A stretch of 64,000 nucleotides of DNA from Chitinophagaceae bacterium (GCA_017307755.1 JAFKGQ010000010.1:1-64000); one strand, 5' to 3'. Shown: positions 26,218-35,445, numbered from the stretch's first letter. Program-made: numbers and translations. The notes: generated by a model not told the origin, from the letters alone.

Positions 26218-26681
26218 GACTAATCAAATTCCTAGCCAAATTATTCTTCTCATTCACAGGGATATACGTAAAAACGTCCGCTTTGGATTCCTGTCTGAAA
26301 AAAAGTCTTCCAGGGGTAATTGTACCTGTTTAGGACGAAAATGCCCTTCCGCACTTATACGCAGGATAATCCCCTTCTCTTAGGCCTCTTTATAGGTTAA
26401 CTTTTATGAGCCGAGGATATGTTGATTGTTTGACCATTAAATTAGAAAACCTGTTTATATTTATTTCCCCTGACCTTTTTCCTGACCTGTCGCTTCACAT
26501 TCAATGTCCGGAAAACGGATATTCTCTGGAAAATGTAATCCGTTTTCCGGAAAGATCTAATATCCGTCCTTCGGACAACGAGCCTCTGGTTCGTTCGGGA
26601 CCCGACTCCTAACCCTGTATTACGTAGAAATACTGGTTATCGCTACCTTGATTAGTTTCCATTTGCTATTAAAGGAAACAA
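26218..26681. other. intergenic region upstream of the AraC pair
   Basis: No convincing coding frame. The one notable structure is the 14-bp inverted repeat at 26509-26553, followed by a shorter GTCC/GGAC repeat near 26568-26578. The rest shows no repeat or RNA gene that I can recognise. Confidence 0.6.
26509..26553. promoter_or_regulatory. 14-bp perfect inverted repeat
   Basis: TCCGGAAAACGGAT (26509-26522) and ATCCGTTTTCCGGA (26540-26553) pair perfectly around a 17-nt loop. It lies about 130 nt before the first AraC gene. It could be an RNA hairpin in its leader or a pair of half-sites for a dimeric regulator; there is no T-run, so a simple terminator is less likely. Confidence 0.6.
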
Positions 26682-27707
26682 TTGAACCTTATGCCTATAC
26701 ACATTAGCACACCTAATTGGGGTGGACCCTGTCTGCATCCCCTTTTGCCAGAGTCGCCATCGACATCCGCATTTCCCGACGCCCGTGAGCTTCAGTCTTC
26801 CGGGTGCTTTAGCAGCCTCTTATTTTACGATGATCAATCCCGGGATTTCTGCATCCGCCTCAGCAATTATTTTTTGGGGGCAGATGCGGGCTGGTTTGAA
26901 CGCAGTTCCGGCGATCGTCTGCTGGTATTACAGTTTGTGTTGCATGATAGTCTTACCTACAAGCTGGAAGGGAGTGATCGGAAATTTATGTCCGAAGGAC
27001 AATTCAATCTCTTTGGCGCCCCGTCCATCAGCAAGATCAACTGGTTTGATCCGGCCAACAGTCATGTGGACACATTGGACATCCATTTCTCTCCTGTCGC
27101 GTTGCAAAAACTGGGAGACGACTTTCCCGAGTTGGTTCGCTGGTTGGGGAAAAAGGATGTCGCCTCAACGCTCAGTCCCGTTCCAGCCACAGTGACGCCG
27201 ATCATGCTGCGCATGTTACATGCCATCATCGAATGTCCCTATAAGGACGATCTGCGTCGCAGCTTTCTTCAGTCGAAGACGGCCGTGCTACTGATGCTGG
27301 CGCTGGAACAGTTGATCAGCCGCCCGGCAGAGCCGCAAGCCGGCATCCCGCTGAGAAAATACGATTTGGAAAAATTGTATGAAGCCAGGGAGTACCTGCT
27401 GCATAACATCGAAAACCCGCCAACGTTGAAGCAGCTGGCGCACAGAGTGGGGTTAAACGAATTCAAACTTAAGAAAGGATACAAACAGGTATTTGGCACC
27501 ACCATCTTTGGAGACTTTAATAAAGTACGGATGGAAGAGGCCAGGCACTATCTGTTGGAGACTGATAAAAGCATCGCCGATATTTCTCTTTTGGCAGGCT
27601 ATGACGACCCACCCAATTTTATCCGGGCTTTTAAACATTACTATGGGACTTCCCCTAACCGTTTCCGTAAAGAGCATATTACTGCAGGCGGCAAACTGAA
27701 ATTATGA
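26682..27707 (+). CDS. AraC family transcriptional regulator, first of a pair
   Basis: The 341-residue product has an N-terminal ligand-type domain without a clear cupin signature (about 1-220) and a C-terminal AraC double helix-turn-helix (about 235-335): TLKQLAHRVGLNEFKLKKGYKQVFGTTIFGDF and KSIADISLLAGYDDPPNFIRAFKHYYGTSPNRFRK. The N-terminal part resembles the PchR-type AraC proteins of Bacteroidota. Its stop overlaps the next AraC gene's start by 4 nt, so they are translationally coupled. Confidence 0.88.
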   Translation: MNLMPIHISTPNWGGPCLHPLLPESPSTSAFPDARELQSSGCFSSLLFYDDQSRDFCIRLSNYFLGADAGWFERSSGDRLLVLQFVLHDSLTYKLEGSDRKFMSEGQFNLFGAPSISKINWFDPANSHVDTLDIHFSPVALQKLGDDFPELVRWLGKKDVASTLSPVPATVTPIMLRMLHAIIECPYKDDLRRSFLQSKTAVLLMLALEQLISRPAEPQAGIPLRKYDLEKLYEAREYLLHNIENPPTLKQLAHRVGLNEFKLKKGYKQVFGTTIFGDFNKVRMEEARHYLLETDKSIADISLLAGYDDPPNFIRAFKHYYGTSPNRFRKEHITAGGKLKL

Positions 27708-28708
27708 ATATCCGGATCGAGGCAGCGCAGGGCGGCGAGATCCATCTCTCTCCCGTCCTGCCTTCTTCGCGTAATCAATTGCGGATCCCGGATAGCATTT
27801 GTTATGGCGCCGTGGGTCCTTTTGGCCATGTGCTGCTACAGCAACTGGATGGTGAAGATATATCCATACATTACAACACCCTGTACTTCCACGAGGGCGA
27901 ACAGATCATCTACAGAAGCGAAGAGCCCGCCATCTGTCTGCAGATCATACTAAACAACAGTTATTATTTTGATTCCAGACATTTGGGGAAAGGGGTACTG
28001 CATGAGAGAGGCATGAGCTTTAGCTATACGCCGGAAATTTATACCACCTTCAGATGCCGCCCCAATGAGCACTACACACATCTCACTGTCTACTACCAGA
28101 AAAAACATCTACTATCGTTCGTCGGCAGCATTCCCGGTCTGTTGCCCTTTATGGCCAAGGTTTCTGTGGGTCAGGCCGCCCGCCTGGGCGAATACTATAT
28201 GACGGCTGACACCAACATCCTTTCTGTCATCGACAACATCCTCGAATGCACTTATCAGGGGCACATACGGGAGTTATACGTCGGTCATTTATGTACTGAG
28301 CTGCTGCTGCTATCCCTTGTACGCATGGTCGGGAATAGCGCCTCCGCATCCGGCATGATCAGCGAAGACGATACCATGCACGTCTATAAGGCGAAAGAAG
28401 TGATCCTGCAGGACATGGGGCATCATATTTCTTTGACCTCTCTGGCTGAATACATGGGACTCAGCGTTTACAAATTGAACCACGGCTTCAAATCCATATA
28501 TGGTATTGGTGTTACAGAGTTCTTGCTGGAAGCACGTATGAAAAGGGCGCACCAGGTGTTGTCAGAGACGGAGATGCCCATCGGTGTCGTAGCAAGAGAG
28601 AGCGGCTATTCACACCCGCATGCTTTTTCACTAGCTTTTAAGAAATATTTTGGATATACGCCTGCGTTTGTACAACGCAGTGGAAGAGTGAATGGTAATC
28701 ATTGGTGA
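27704..28708 (+). CDS. AraC family transcriptional regulator, second of a pair
   Basis: The 334-residue product repeats the plan of its neighbour: a sensory N-terminal half and a C-terminal AraC domain (about 230-330) with SLTSLAEYMGLSVYKLNHGFKSIYGIGVTEFLL and PIGVVARESGYSHPHAFSLAFKKYFGYTPAFV. The two differ strongly in the N-terminal half, so they probably respond to different signals or form a heterodimer. They overlap by 4 nt, and a terminator follows at 28900. No obvious target gene is adjacent; the AT-rich glycosyltransferase/LanKC-like region lies just downstream. Confidence 0.88.
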   Translation: MNIRIEAAQGGEIHLSPVLPSSRNQLRIPDSICYGAVGPFGHVLLQQLDGEDISIHYNTLYFHEGEQIIYRSEEPAICLQIILNNSYYFDSRHLGKGVLHERGMSFSYTPEIYTTFRCRPNEHYTHLTVYYQKKHLLSFVGSIPGLLPFMAKVSVGQAARLGEYYMTADTNILSVIDNILECTYQGHIRELYVGHLCTELLLLSLVRMVGNSASASGMISEDDTMHVYKAKEVILQDMGHHISLTSLAEYMGLSVYKLNHGFKSIYGIGVTEFLLEARMKRAHQVLSETEMPIGVVARESGYSHPHAFSLAFKKYFGYTPAFVQRSGRVNGNHW

Positions 28709-29029
28709 AGGAAGATACGGATAGGGTATCACAGGTTCTATTGTTTTTTTAATCCCTTTTTCATAATCTGATCCTTCTATTTGGAATATATATTTGTTCT
28801 CACAAGCAGCATCACACACACATTATTCCATAGATAAAATTCTACCACACAAATAAGGTACAAGGGTAAGTCTCGATTTATAGCAATCCCATATATACGA
28901 CCCGGCAGCCGGAACGGCTTGGGCTGGAATAGTTTGGGCTGTTCCTACCGGGTTTTTAACAACCATTGATTGACATAACTGACATAACTATGCTTCTTTG
29001 ACTAAGAGGCGCATGTAAACTTTTATTCT
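28709..29029. other. intergenic region between the AraC pair and the glycosyltransferase gene
   Basis: Contains the terminator at 28900-28957 and no coding frame that I can support. A short direct repeat TGACATAACT (twice, near 28971-28990) precedes the next gene and may be part of its promoter region. Confidence 0.55.
28900..28957 (+). terminator. rho-independent terminator of the AraC operon
   Basis: ACCCGG (28900-28905) pairs with CCGGGT (28947-28952), with an inner GGAAC/GTTCC stem; five T follow. The stem encloses a long loop with GGCT repeats, so the fold may be more complex. Confidence 0.65.
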
Positions 29030-29878
29030 ATGTATGAGATAACTCAACCGCTGGGCGGTGCCATGCCGGTCCGGAAAACGCCACGGCATACCAAGTCATC
29101 ATCTCTATGCTCCCCTATAACAAAATTATCTATTATTATTCCCTGCTACAATGAGGCTTCTACTATAGCTCTTATATTGGATAAGATCAATGACGCAGTA
29201 CTACCACACAGCATTGAAAAAGAAATCATCGTCGTCAATGATTGCTCGACCGATGACACAAATTTAATGATCTCAGAATACATTGAAGACAACCCATCTG
29301 TCAATATTATATACAAACTACACCCAAAAAATGCCGGCAAGGGCGCTGCCATACAAACAGGCTTGTCGGCAGCATCAGGCGAGTATGTGCTTATTCAGGA
29401 TGCCGACCTGGAATACGATCCGAAAGAATATGCATTGTTACTTGAACCCGTCTGCGCAGGTCATGCTGATATTGTATATGGCTCACGCTTTATGGGAGGA
29501 CAACCCCACCGCATCCTTTTCTTTTGGCATACCATCGGAAATAAGATGCTAACCTTTGTCAGTAATCTGTTCACTAATATGAACCTTACAGACGCACATA
29601 CGTGTTACAAATTGGTTCCGTTAAAAATAATTCGTAACATACCACTCCTTGAAAAAAGATTCGCATTTGATGCGGAATTAAACGTTAAGCTATCTTCTAT
29701 CCCTGGTATTCGCATCTATGAGGTTGGGATATCTTACTATGGCAGGACTTTTTCAGAGGGAAAAAAAATTCGGATGCGAGATGCCTTTCGTACGGTATGG
29801 TGTTTAATAAAATACACAATTTCATTCCGTTCTGAAATTCCTCAGCAGTCTTTAAAAATGCAAACCCGTAATATATAG
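29030..29878 (+). CDS. family 2 glycosyltransferase (polyprenyl-phosphate sugar synthase type)
   Basis: The 282-residue product is a GT-A enzyme: LSIIIPCYNEASTIALIL (about residues 33-50), IIVVNDCSTDDT, GKGAAIQTGLSAASGEYVLIQDADLEYDP with the metal-binding D124-A-D126, and YGSRFMGG. No C-terminal membrane helices, like dolichol- or undecaprenyl-phosphate mannose/glucose synthases. The first 30 residues are an unusual basic extension; ATG at 29063 is another possible start. It is 2 nt before a GT-C-like membrane protein gene, the usual partner that uses the lipid-linked sugar. First gene of the AT-rich cluster with the LanKC-like synthase. Confidence 0.87.
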   Translation: MYEITQPLGGAMPVRKTPRHTKSSSLCSPITKLSIIIPCYNEASTIALILDKINDAVLPHSIEKEIIVVNDCSTDDTNLMISEYIEDNPSVNIIYKLHPKNAGKGAAIQTGLSAASGEYVLIQDADLEYDPKEYALLLEPVCAGHADIVYGSRFMGGQPHRILFFWHTIGNKMLTFVSNLFTNMNLTDAHTCYKLVPLKIIRNIPLLEKRFAFDAELNVKLSSIPGIRIYEVGISYYGRTFSEGKKIRMRDAFRTVWCLIKYTISFRSEIPQQSLKMQTRNI

Positions 29879-29880
29879 CC

Positions 29881-31422
29881 ATGGAAGCACTTAGTTCAAA
29901 AAAAACTTTTCTGCCTTCTTATTGGAAGTTCATATGGAACACCCCGGAGAACCGTAATTTGCTCTGGTTTGCTGCTGGTGCGTCAGGATTTTTATTTATA
30001 ATATTCAAAGTTTTTTATCCATATCCAGACTTTTTTAGTGATTCGTACAGCTATATCTATGCCGCCTATACAAACTTAAATATCAATATTTGGCCAATAG
30101 GGTATTCAAAATTTTTATCTCTGTTTCATAGAGTAACATATTCGGACACCGCATTAATAGCTTTTCAATACTTCACACTTCAGTTGTCGGCTCTGCATTT
30201 TTTATTTACCATCTGCTACTTTTTCAAACTAAGCGAATGGACTCGAAATGTAATAGCAGTATTCCTATTCATAAACCCTCTTACATTGTACTTATGCAAT
30301 ACGATCAATAGTGATGCGTTATTTGCTACACTCAGTCTATTATGGCTTTCAGAATTAATCTGGATAGTCTATTGTCCTATGTTTTATCAGTTACTAACCC
30401 AGTCTTTATTGTTGTTTCTGTGTTTTACTATTAGAAATAATGCGTATTACTATCCACTTGTTTCTGCAGTTGCTTTAATTATATCCAGCCAATCCAAAAT
30501 AAGAAAAATCATTGGCATCGTATTGCCTTCGTTGATGATCATATCGTTTATTCTTTTTACCCGGGAAGCAGCATTTAAATTGACTGGCACCCGACAATTC
30601 TCGCTCTTCACAGGTTGGCAGTTGGCAAACAATGCCCTTTATATTTATGATAAGGTAGATGTGGACTCAGACATTTTTTCTTCAAGAGAAGCAAAAGAAA
30701 TAAATACAACAAGCGAAAGATATTTTTCAGGGATTCGTAATCATGAAGGATATAGAGATTTTGTAGAAAGCTATGTAGGAAATCTGTATATAAGAGAGCC
30801 AAAAGCACCACTAAAACAATATTATGCCAAACATTATTTCCCGAAAACCACTTTAGAGGTAGTATCCGCCTGGGCGCAAGTGTCTGTAGTGTTTGAAAGC
30901 TTTGGCAAACCTATTATTTTAAGCCACCCGATTTCATATATACAGTATTTTGTATTACCTAATATAAAGCATTATTTATTACCCCCGTTATCTCATATTG
31001 GGTTATACAATTATGGTACAAATGAAATTGACCCGATAGCAAAATTATGGTTTCATTATCCAACAAATAAGATCCATAGTATTTCAGCTGAATTTCAAGG
31101 AAATCTTTTAATTATTTATAAATTCTTTTTTTTCTTTGTTAACCTGTATTTCCTTTTCAATTTGACATTTCTGATATACAAAACAAAATTTAATTTAAAA
31201 GAGTTTTTATCAAAAAAAGAATTGCCATTAGTAATATTCTTCTTGATTTTAAACTTCGGATTCAGCATCTCAACCACAGTCAATATTTTAAGGTATCAGT
31301 ATATATCAATGATCATATTAGTTTCTTTTACGATGGTGTTGAATGAATATTTATCCCAGTATGAAAACGATCATTCACTGTATAGCCGTAAAAGATTGGA
31401 AAAAAAGAAAGTCCACGCTTAA
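29881..31422 (+). CDS. polytopic membrane protein, probable GT-C glycosyltransferase
   Basis: The 513-residue product has about ten membrane helices and, after the first, an acidic loop motif YPDFFSDSYSYIYAA, the position where GT-C enzymes (PMT/ArnT/PIG-M type) keep their catalytic D/E. A large loop between about residues 235 and 400 and a basic tail KKKVHA complete it. No specific family is recognised. Its position 2 nt after a polyprenyl-phosphate-sugar synthase supports a role in transferring that sugar on the outer face of the membrane. Codon use is AT-rich, unlike the genes before 29000. Confidence 0.65.
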   Translation: MEALSSKKTFLPSYWKFIWNTPENRNLLWFAAGASGFLFIIFKVFYPYPDFFSDSYSYIYAAYTNLNINIWPIGYSKFLSLFHRVTYSDTALIAFQYFTLQLSALHFLFTICYFFKLSEWTRNVIAVFLFINPLTLYLCNTINSDALFATLSLLWLSELIWIVYCPMFYQLLTQSLLLFLCFTIRNNAYYYPLVSAVALIISSQSKIRKIIGIVLPSLMIISFILFTREAAFKLTGTRQFSLFTGWQLANNALYIYDKVDVDSDIFSSREAKEINTTSERYFSGIRNHEGYRDFVESYVGNLYIREPKAPLKQYYAKHYFPKTTLEVVSAWAQVSVVFESFGKPIILSHPISYIQYFVLPNIKHYLLPPLSHIGLYNYGTNEIDPIAKLWFHYPTNKIHSISAEFQGNLLIIYKFFFFFVNLYFLFNLTFLIYKTKFNLKEFLSKKELPLVIFFLILNFGFSISTTVNILRYQYISMIILVSFTMVLNEYLSQYENDHSLYSRKRLEKKKVHA

Positions 31423-31434
31423 AAAAATAGTGAA

Positions 31435-34128
31435 ATGCCATCTATGACTAATTTAAATAGCGCCCTTGTAATGCCGACTTTCGGCGAAGATGAAAAGGTT
31501 ATACGTATCAAAGAGTTCTCTGAGTTCCTTGACATGTACAACCTTTCATATTCGTTGAATGACATCTATTTACAAGTAGGGGATGTCTCTCAGGTTCAAG
31601 GATGGAAATTTCACATATCAGTCATCTCTTGCCATCTCTTTCCATTGATTCAATCATTATTTCCTTATCTTATAAAAGAAAACATTCCGTTTAGAATAGT
31701 TGTAGATTCCAATATTTATGGCCAGATTCTTTCGGGTCTTTATGGTTATGAAAGGCTGGGAAAAGTAATATGTATTTATCCGGATCAAAATATCGATCTT
31801 GAACACTTGGCTATAAAGCTTATAGATCTTACTCAAGGTTTTCATGGCCCGGAGATACCAACAGATATTCAATTAGGGGGGGCATTGTTCGTAAGTTATG
31901 GAGGTCACACACCCAAGCGAATGACTGATATCAATGGAATATTTACAGATTTTATATTTAACTCTTCTGGTCTTTTAGTTAAAGATGTTCCTCCCATTCC
32001 ATTCCTGCTTCCCGCAGGAATCGAATGGCCTTTTAAAAAAATAGCGTCACCAATACCTCCAAAATTACCAACCCTATTAAACAAGCATTATATAGCACAT
32101 AAGAAAATAAAATCCGATGCAAAGGGTGACGTTGTGAAGGGAATCTCGATCAAAAAAATATTGGATATTCAATGGTGCTTGATAAAGCAAGGAAAAAAAT
32201 TTTCATTTTTTGATGACGAAGGTAGGGACATAAGGGATCGACTATTATGGCAAAAAGAAATATACGAAGATCTAGCTGGGTTGATAAATATTCCTAAAGT
32301 GCTGGATTTTTTCTATTACAGGGAAGATGCATATTTTGTATGCGAGTTTATAGAAGGCAGAAGCCTAGATGCTTATATCGGTGAACTTCATACTGGAGGA
32401 AGTTGGAATACATTTACGCTTGAAAGCAAGTTGAAAACACTTGGTTATTTGATTGATCTATTAGAATCAGTTCGAGTCCTTCATAAAAAAGGCTATGTAC
32501 ATAGAGACATAACACCGGGGAATTTTCAGATTACTAAAGATGGGAAACTTTATCTTATTGATCCAGAGCTCACCTATTCCATTATAAAAAATTATCCGGC
32601 CCCCCCTTTTAAGCTGGGCACCTTTGGCTATATGTCGCCGGAACAATATGAAAACCGGAAACCTACTGTATACGAGGATATATATGCTATTGGAGCCACC
32701 ATGGTTCTGTTGTTTACAGGGCTCCATACATTCAAAATGAAACCCGAATTACATGAAGAATTGCATGAAAATATTCATTTTTTTATACAAGACTCCGAAA
32801 TAAGCCATCTCATTCTGGATTGTTTGCAACCACTCTCCGGCTCAAGGCCATCGCTCGATCTAATCATCGAAAAAGTAAAAAATTATAAACATCAGATTAT
32901 CAAAGGCGATCAAAATAAGCCTATTATCAAGAAAGCGCCTTTTTCAAAGAAAGACACATCGGTCATTATTAAATTAGCTTTAGAGGGGTTAGCAAACAAA
33001 GAGCTGTCATCGACCAGGAATATATGGCATACAACTTCCACTGCTAAGACATCTCTTGTGCAAAATGAAAATTTACAAAAAAGGATATACCCAGGTTTAC
33101 TCGATGGGGTTAGCGGACCGCTTTATGTGATAGCAGTAGCAAAAAATAAAGGATACGAAAGTAAAAATTGCTCATTAGTTTATTGGGATAATATCAATTT
33201 TATAAAGGAGCAATTCCTTGATAATATCAGTAGTGTCGCCAGCAATTTTGCTGAAGGAGCGGCTGGAATGGCAATAGCCTTATACGAAGGTATAAAGGCC
33301 GGTTTAATCCCTGAACAAAATGCTCTAGCAAATGATATTGAAAAATTACTAAATACAACATCTTTGAATCCAGGGTTATACTATGGTCTTTCTGGGATTG
33401 GTATTGCAATACTTAAATGCAAATCTCAGCTCACAGAAACATTTTCTAAATCTAAAATTTCTGAAATAATAGAATTTTTCAAAAAAACGCAATTAAGTGA
33501 TGGTTCCTGGATTACGGACATCACCGGATTAACTAAAAAAGAAAAATTAATCGGCATTGGAAAAGGAGTTTCAGGCATCAGTTATTTTCTTATTGAATAC
33601 TATCGTGTATATCATGATGAATCTATAGTCCCCGTTATTCATAAATCTTTGAATTGGATTATTAAACAATCATCAGTAAAAGAAAAAACAAGAACATGGC
33701 CTTTTTCAACAAAACAAAAGGTTATTGATATATCCTTGTCGGATGGTTTGGTGGGAGTAATCTCTCTTTTTATAAAAGCATATCAGGTTTTTCATGATGA
33801 TCAATATAAAACAATTTCCCAACAGGCCATTTCTTATTTCGATATGTTTCAAGTGGATTTCAGAGCTGGTATTAACGACGGGATGGCTGGAAGAGGAGAA
33901 ATGTATCTCGATGCGTTTGAGGCTTTCGGACAGGAAGAATACTTTATTCAGGCGCAATGGAATTCTGAAGTACTAAAAAGAGCATATATCTACAATGAAG
34001 ACTCCATTTTTTGGCTGATTAATAGTACGATCATTCCGGAAGCAGGCATCTTTAATGGATGCAGTGGAATAATACATTTTTTACTCAGAATGGAGAATTC
34101 AGGAATAGATAATCTGATAACGTTCTAA
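31435..34128 (+). CDS. class III lanthionine-synthetase-like protein (lyase-like, kinase, LanC-like)
   Basis: The 897-residue product has three parts. Residues 1-220 resemble the LanKC lyase region (WKFHISVISCHLFPLI, ICIYPDQNIDLEHLAIKLIDLTQG, FVSYGG). Residues about 235-500 are a kinase domain: K251 in WCLIKQGK, E in LLWQKEIYEDL, catalytic H356-R-D in YVHRDITPGNFQI and D376 in LIDPEL, the last replacing DFG. Residues about 550-890 hold seven Gly-x-x-Gly toroid turns like LanC (DGVSG, EGAAG, YGLSG, KGVSG, DGLVG, DGMAG, NGCSG). The zinc ligands of LanC (WCxG and CHG) are replaced by SLSDG and INDG, as in class III enzymes. Family enzymes phosphorylate Ser/Thr, eliminate phosphate and add Cys. 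Its substrate is unproved; it may not make lanthionine at all. Confidence 0.82.
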   Translation: MPSMTNLNSALVMPTFGEDEKVIRIKEFSEFLDMYNLSYSLNDIYLQVGDVSQVQGWKFHISVISCHLFPLIQSLFPYLIKENIPFRIVVDSNIYGQILSGLYGYERLGKVICIYPDQNIDLEHLAIKLIDLTQGFHGPEIPTDIQLGGALFVSYGGHTPKRMTDINGIFTDFIFNSSGLLVKDVPPIPFLLPAGIEWPFKKIASPIPPKLPTLLNKHYIAHKKIKSDAKGDVVKGISIKKILDIQWCLIKQGKKFSFFDDEGRDIRDRLLWQKEIYEDLAGLINIPKVLDFFYYREDAYFVCEFIEGRSLDAYIGELHTGGSWNTFTLESKLKTLGYLIDLLESVRVLHKKGYVHRDITPGNFQITKDGKLYLIDPELTYSIIKNYPAPPFKLGTFGYMSPEQYENRKPTVYEDIYAIGATMVLLFTGLHTFKMKPELHEELHENIHFFIQDSEISHLILDCLQPLSGSRPSLDLIIEKVKNYKHQIIKGDQNKPIIKKAPFSKKDTSVIIKLALEGLANKELSSTRNIWHTTSTAKTSLVQNENLQKRIYPGLLDGVSGPLYVIAVAKNKGYESKNCSLVYWDNINFIKEQFLDNISSVASNFAEGAAGMAIALYEGIKAGLIPEQNALANDIEKLLNTTSLNPGLYYGLSGIGIAILKCKSQLTETFSKSKISEIIEFFKKTQLSDGSWITDITGLTKKEKLIGIGKGVSGISYFLIEYYRVYHDESIVPVIHKSLNWIIKQSSVKEKTRTWPFSTKQKVIDISLSDGLVGVISLFIKAYQVFHDDQYKTISQQAISYFDMFQVDFRAGINDGMAGRGEMYLDAFEAFGQEEYFIQAQWNSEVLKRAYIYNEDSIFWLINSTIIPEAGIFNGCSGIIHFLLRMENSGIDNLITF

Positions 34129-34144
34129 CATTAAAAATATTTTT

Positions 34145-34594
34145 ATGAAAAAAAACCGTGTTATCGACATCATTACGTTACTATTTATGGTATTGTTTTT
34201 TTACACGGGGCTTACAAAATTATTTTCAATTGGTAAATTCATCCACTTATTACATCCTTATCCGGTTATCGGGCGGTTAGCGCCGTTTTTTGCCTGGGCA
34301 ATACCTTTATTTGAGATCTTTATTGTAGCGCTTTTATATTTCAGAAGAACTACGGGTTTATGGGTTAGTATGTTTTCAATGGCTGCATTAACGTTATATG
34401 TAGGCTTAATGATATTATTTGTACCCGGCTTGCCTTGCTCATGTGGAGGGTTCATCGAAACTCTGTCTTGGCCACAGCATCTTGTATTCAATGCCTCCCT
34501 GACGTGCTTGGCTCTGATTGGTGTTCTGTCAAGCAGACATCTGAATCAGGATAAGCCCCTTATGTCTACGAATAACAATGCTATTTCAAGCTAA
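34145..34594 (+). CDS. MauE/DoxX-like redox-associated membrane protein, copy 2
   Basis: The 149-residue product is a four-helix paralogue of the protein at 11165-11599, sharing the MKKN start, FFAWAIPLFEI, and LPCSCGGFIETLSWPQHLVFN with the CxC pair at about residues 99-101. It starts 16 nt after the LanKC-like gene, so they are probably co-transcribed, and the peptide genes follow. A redox role for the peptides' cysteines, together with the TlpA encoded at 36031-37578, is the natural inference. Confidence 0.82.
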   Translation: MKKNRVIDIITLLFMVLFFYTGLTKLFSIGKFIHLLHPYPVIGRLAPFFAWAIPLFEIFIVALLYFRRTTGLWVSMFSMAALTLYVGLMILFVPGLPCSCGGFIETLSWPQHLVFNASLTCLALIGVLSSRHLNQDKPLMSTNNNAISS

Positions 34595-34606
34595 TTATAT
34601 AAAATA

Positions 34607-34620
34607 TTATTGCGCAATAA
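34607..34620. promoter_or_regulatory. perfect 14-bp palindrome after MauE copy 2
   Basis: TTATTGCGCAATAA is fully self-complementary and lies 13 nt after the MauE stop. It resembles a small dimeric-repressor site; it may instead fold with the next hairpin in RNA. Confidence 0.4.
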
Positions 34621-34621
34621 G

Positions 34622-34649
34622 ATAAGATATAGTTGCAAATATATCTTAT
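34622..34649 (+). promoter_or_regulatory. AT-rich hairpin before peptide A1
   Basis: ATAAGATATA and TATATCTTAT form a perfect 10-bp stem with loop GTTGCAAA, 66 nt before the peptide start. An analogous hairpin precedes the peptide gene at 11689, also just after a MauE gene. Confidence 0.5.
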
Positions 34650-34680
34650 ACAGGGAAAACCGAAAACCTGATAAAAGAGT

Positions 34681-34715
34681 AGGTAATCATCTCATAACCA
34701 TTAACGATTAATTTT
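34681..34715 (+). repeat. conserved peptide leader, copy 1
   Basis: The 35 nt before the A1 start match the 35 nt before A2 (35523-35557) at 31 positions, including CATAACCATTA and ATTAATTTT up to the ATG. It is the untranslated part of the duplicated unit and probably holds the ribosome-binding signals. Confidence 0.7.
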
Positions 34716-35012
34716 ATGAAACGTATCAAAATTGCTTCAATGGCTCTTCTCGCTATTGTAACCGGCGCAAGCGCATTCACAAGTAAATCTGATAGCAAGA
34801 GAGTAGCTCCTCTTACATATTACTCTATCCAGACTGTTGCAGTAGGTAGCCTTAAATATTTCCAGGTTGTTACTGTTAATGATATCAATGCACCAACTTG
34901 TGGAACAGGGACTGCCCATGCATGTAAGGTTCTCACGAATGGTACAGCTACACGCACAGCAGGTGGGAAAATACTCACAACTGGCGTTACCGTTTCGAGC
35001 AAACGCATCTAG
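34716..35012 (+). CDS. exported Cys-pair peptide A1
   Basis: The 98-residue product has a Sec signal (MKRIKIASMALLAIVTGASAF, cut near 21) and a mature part with TYYSIQTVAVG, VVTVNDIN and the motif CGTGTAHAC (cysteines about 62 and 70), then a Thr-rich tail NGTATRTAGGKILTTGVTV ending SSKRI. It is nearly identical to A2 at 35558 and related in the middle to B1. It belongs to the same general class as the 76-residue peptide at 11689. It might be a substrate of the LanKC-like enzyme (many Thr, two Cys), but a Sec signal is unexpected for a lanthipeptide precursor. Function unknown. Confidence 0.75.
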   Translation: MKRIKIASMALLAIVTGASAFTSKSDSKRVAPLTYYSIQTVAVGSLKYFQVVTVNDINAPTCGTGTAHACKVLTNGTATRTAGGKILTTGVTVSSKRI

Positions 35013-35021
35013 TTAGGTATT

Positions 35022-35052
35022 AGATAGGGGGGTGTACTACATTCCCCTATCT
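35022..35052 (+). terminator. hairpin after peptide A1
   Basis: AGATAGGGG (35022-35030) and CCCCTATCT (35044-35052) pair over 9 bp with a 13-nt loop, followed by only two more T. It begins 10 nt after the A1 stop and could terminate or stabilise the A1 message before B1. Confidence 0.6.
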
Positions 35053-35070
35053 TTAAAATTTACATTACTT

Positions 35071-35445
35071 ATGAGTAATAACCCCGCTAAATTCCCTAAA
35101 CTCGCTTCCAACTCTTCCGGCAATATCTTAAAAAAGCTTAAAAAGAAAATCCAGCTTTCGATATTAGCGTTAACGGCATTAATGACAGGAACTAGCGTGT
35201 GGGCAGATCGTTCACACAATAAGACAGCAGGTTCTTACGTCAATTCAGGAGGTATATATACCTATTGGTCGATAGCAACAGTTATATCCAACGGTGAACT
35301 CTATTACTTGGTAACAACTCAATTACAACATCTTTGTGGTACAGGAAGCCAACATACTTGTAAACTTACAACTTTCGATCTACCTGATGGCGATTCCAAA
35401 ATACTGACATGGCATTGTTGGATAATCAGCAGGCGAATATTTTGA
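35071..35445 (+). CDS. exported Cys-pair peptide B1
   Basis: From ATG 35071 the product is 124 residues; an upstream in-frame ATG at 35032 lies inside the hairpin and is unlikely. A basic N-terminal stretch (about 1-28, LKKLKKKIQ) precedes a hydrophobic signal LSILALTALMTGTSVWA. The mature part keeps YTYWSIATV and CGTGSQHTCK like peptide A, then LPDGDSKILTWHCWIISRRIF with a third cysteine. It is a diverged paralogue of A and is repeated in decayed form at 35903-36010. Confidence 0.68.
   Translation: MSNNPAKFPKLASNSSGNILKKLKKKIQLSILALTALMTGTSVWADRSHNKTAGSYVNSGGIYTYWSIATVISNGELYYLVTTQLQHLCGTGSQHTCKLTTFDLPDGDSKILTWHCWIISRRIF

Noticed and set aside
26406..26612. 68-codon plus-strand frame before the AraC pair
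   Set aside because: It runs through the inverted repeat at 26509-26553 and has no protein-like features.
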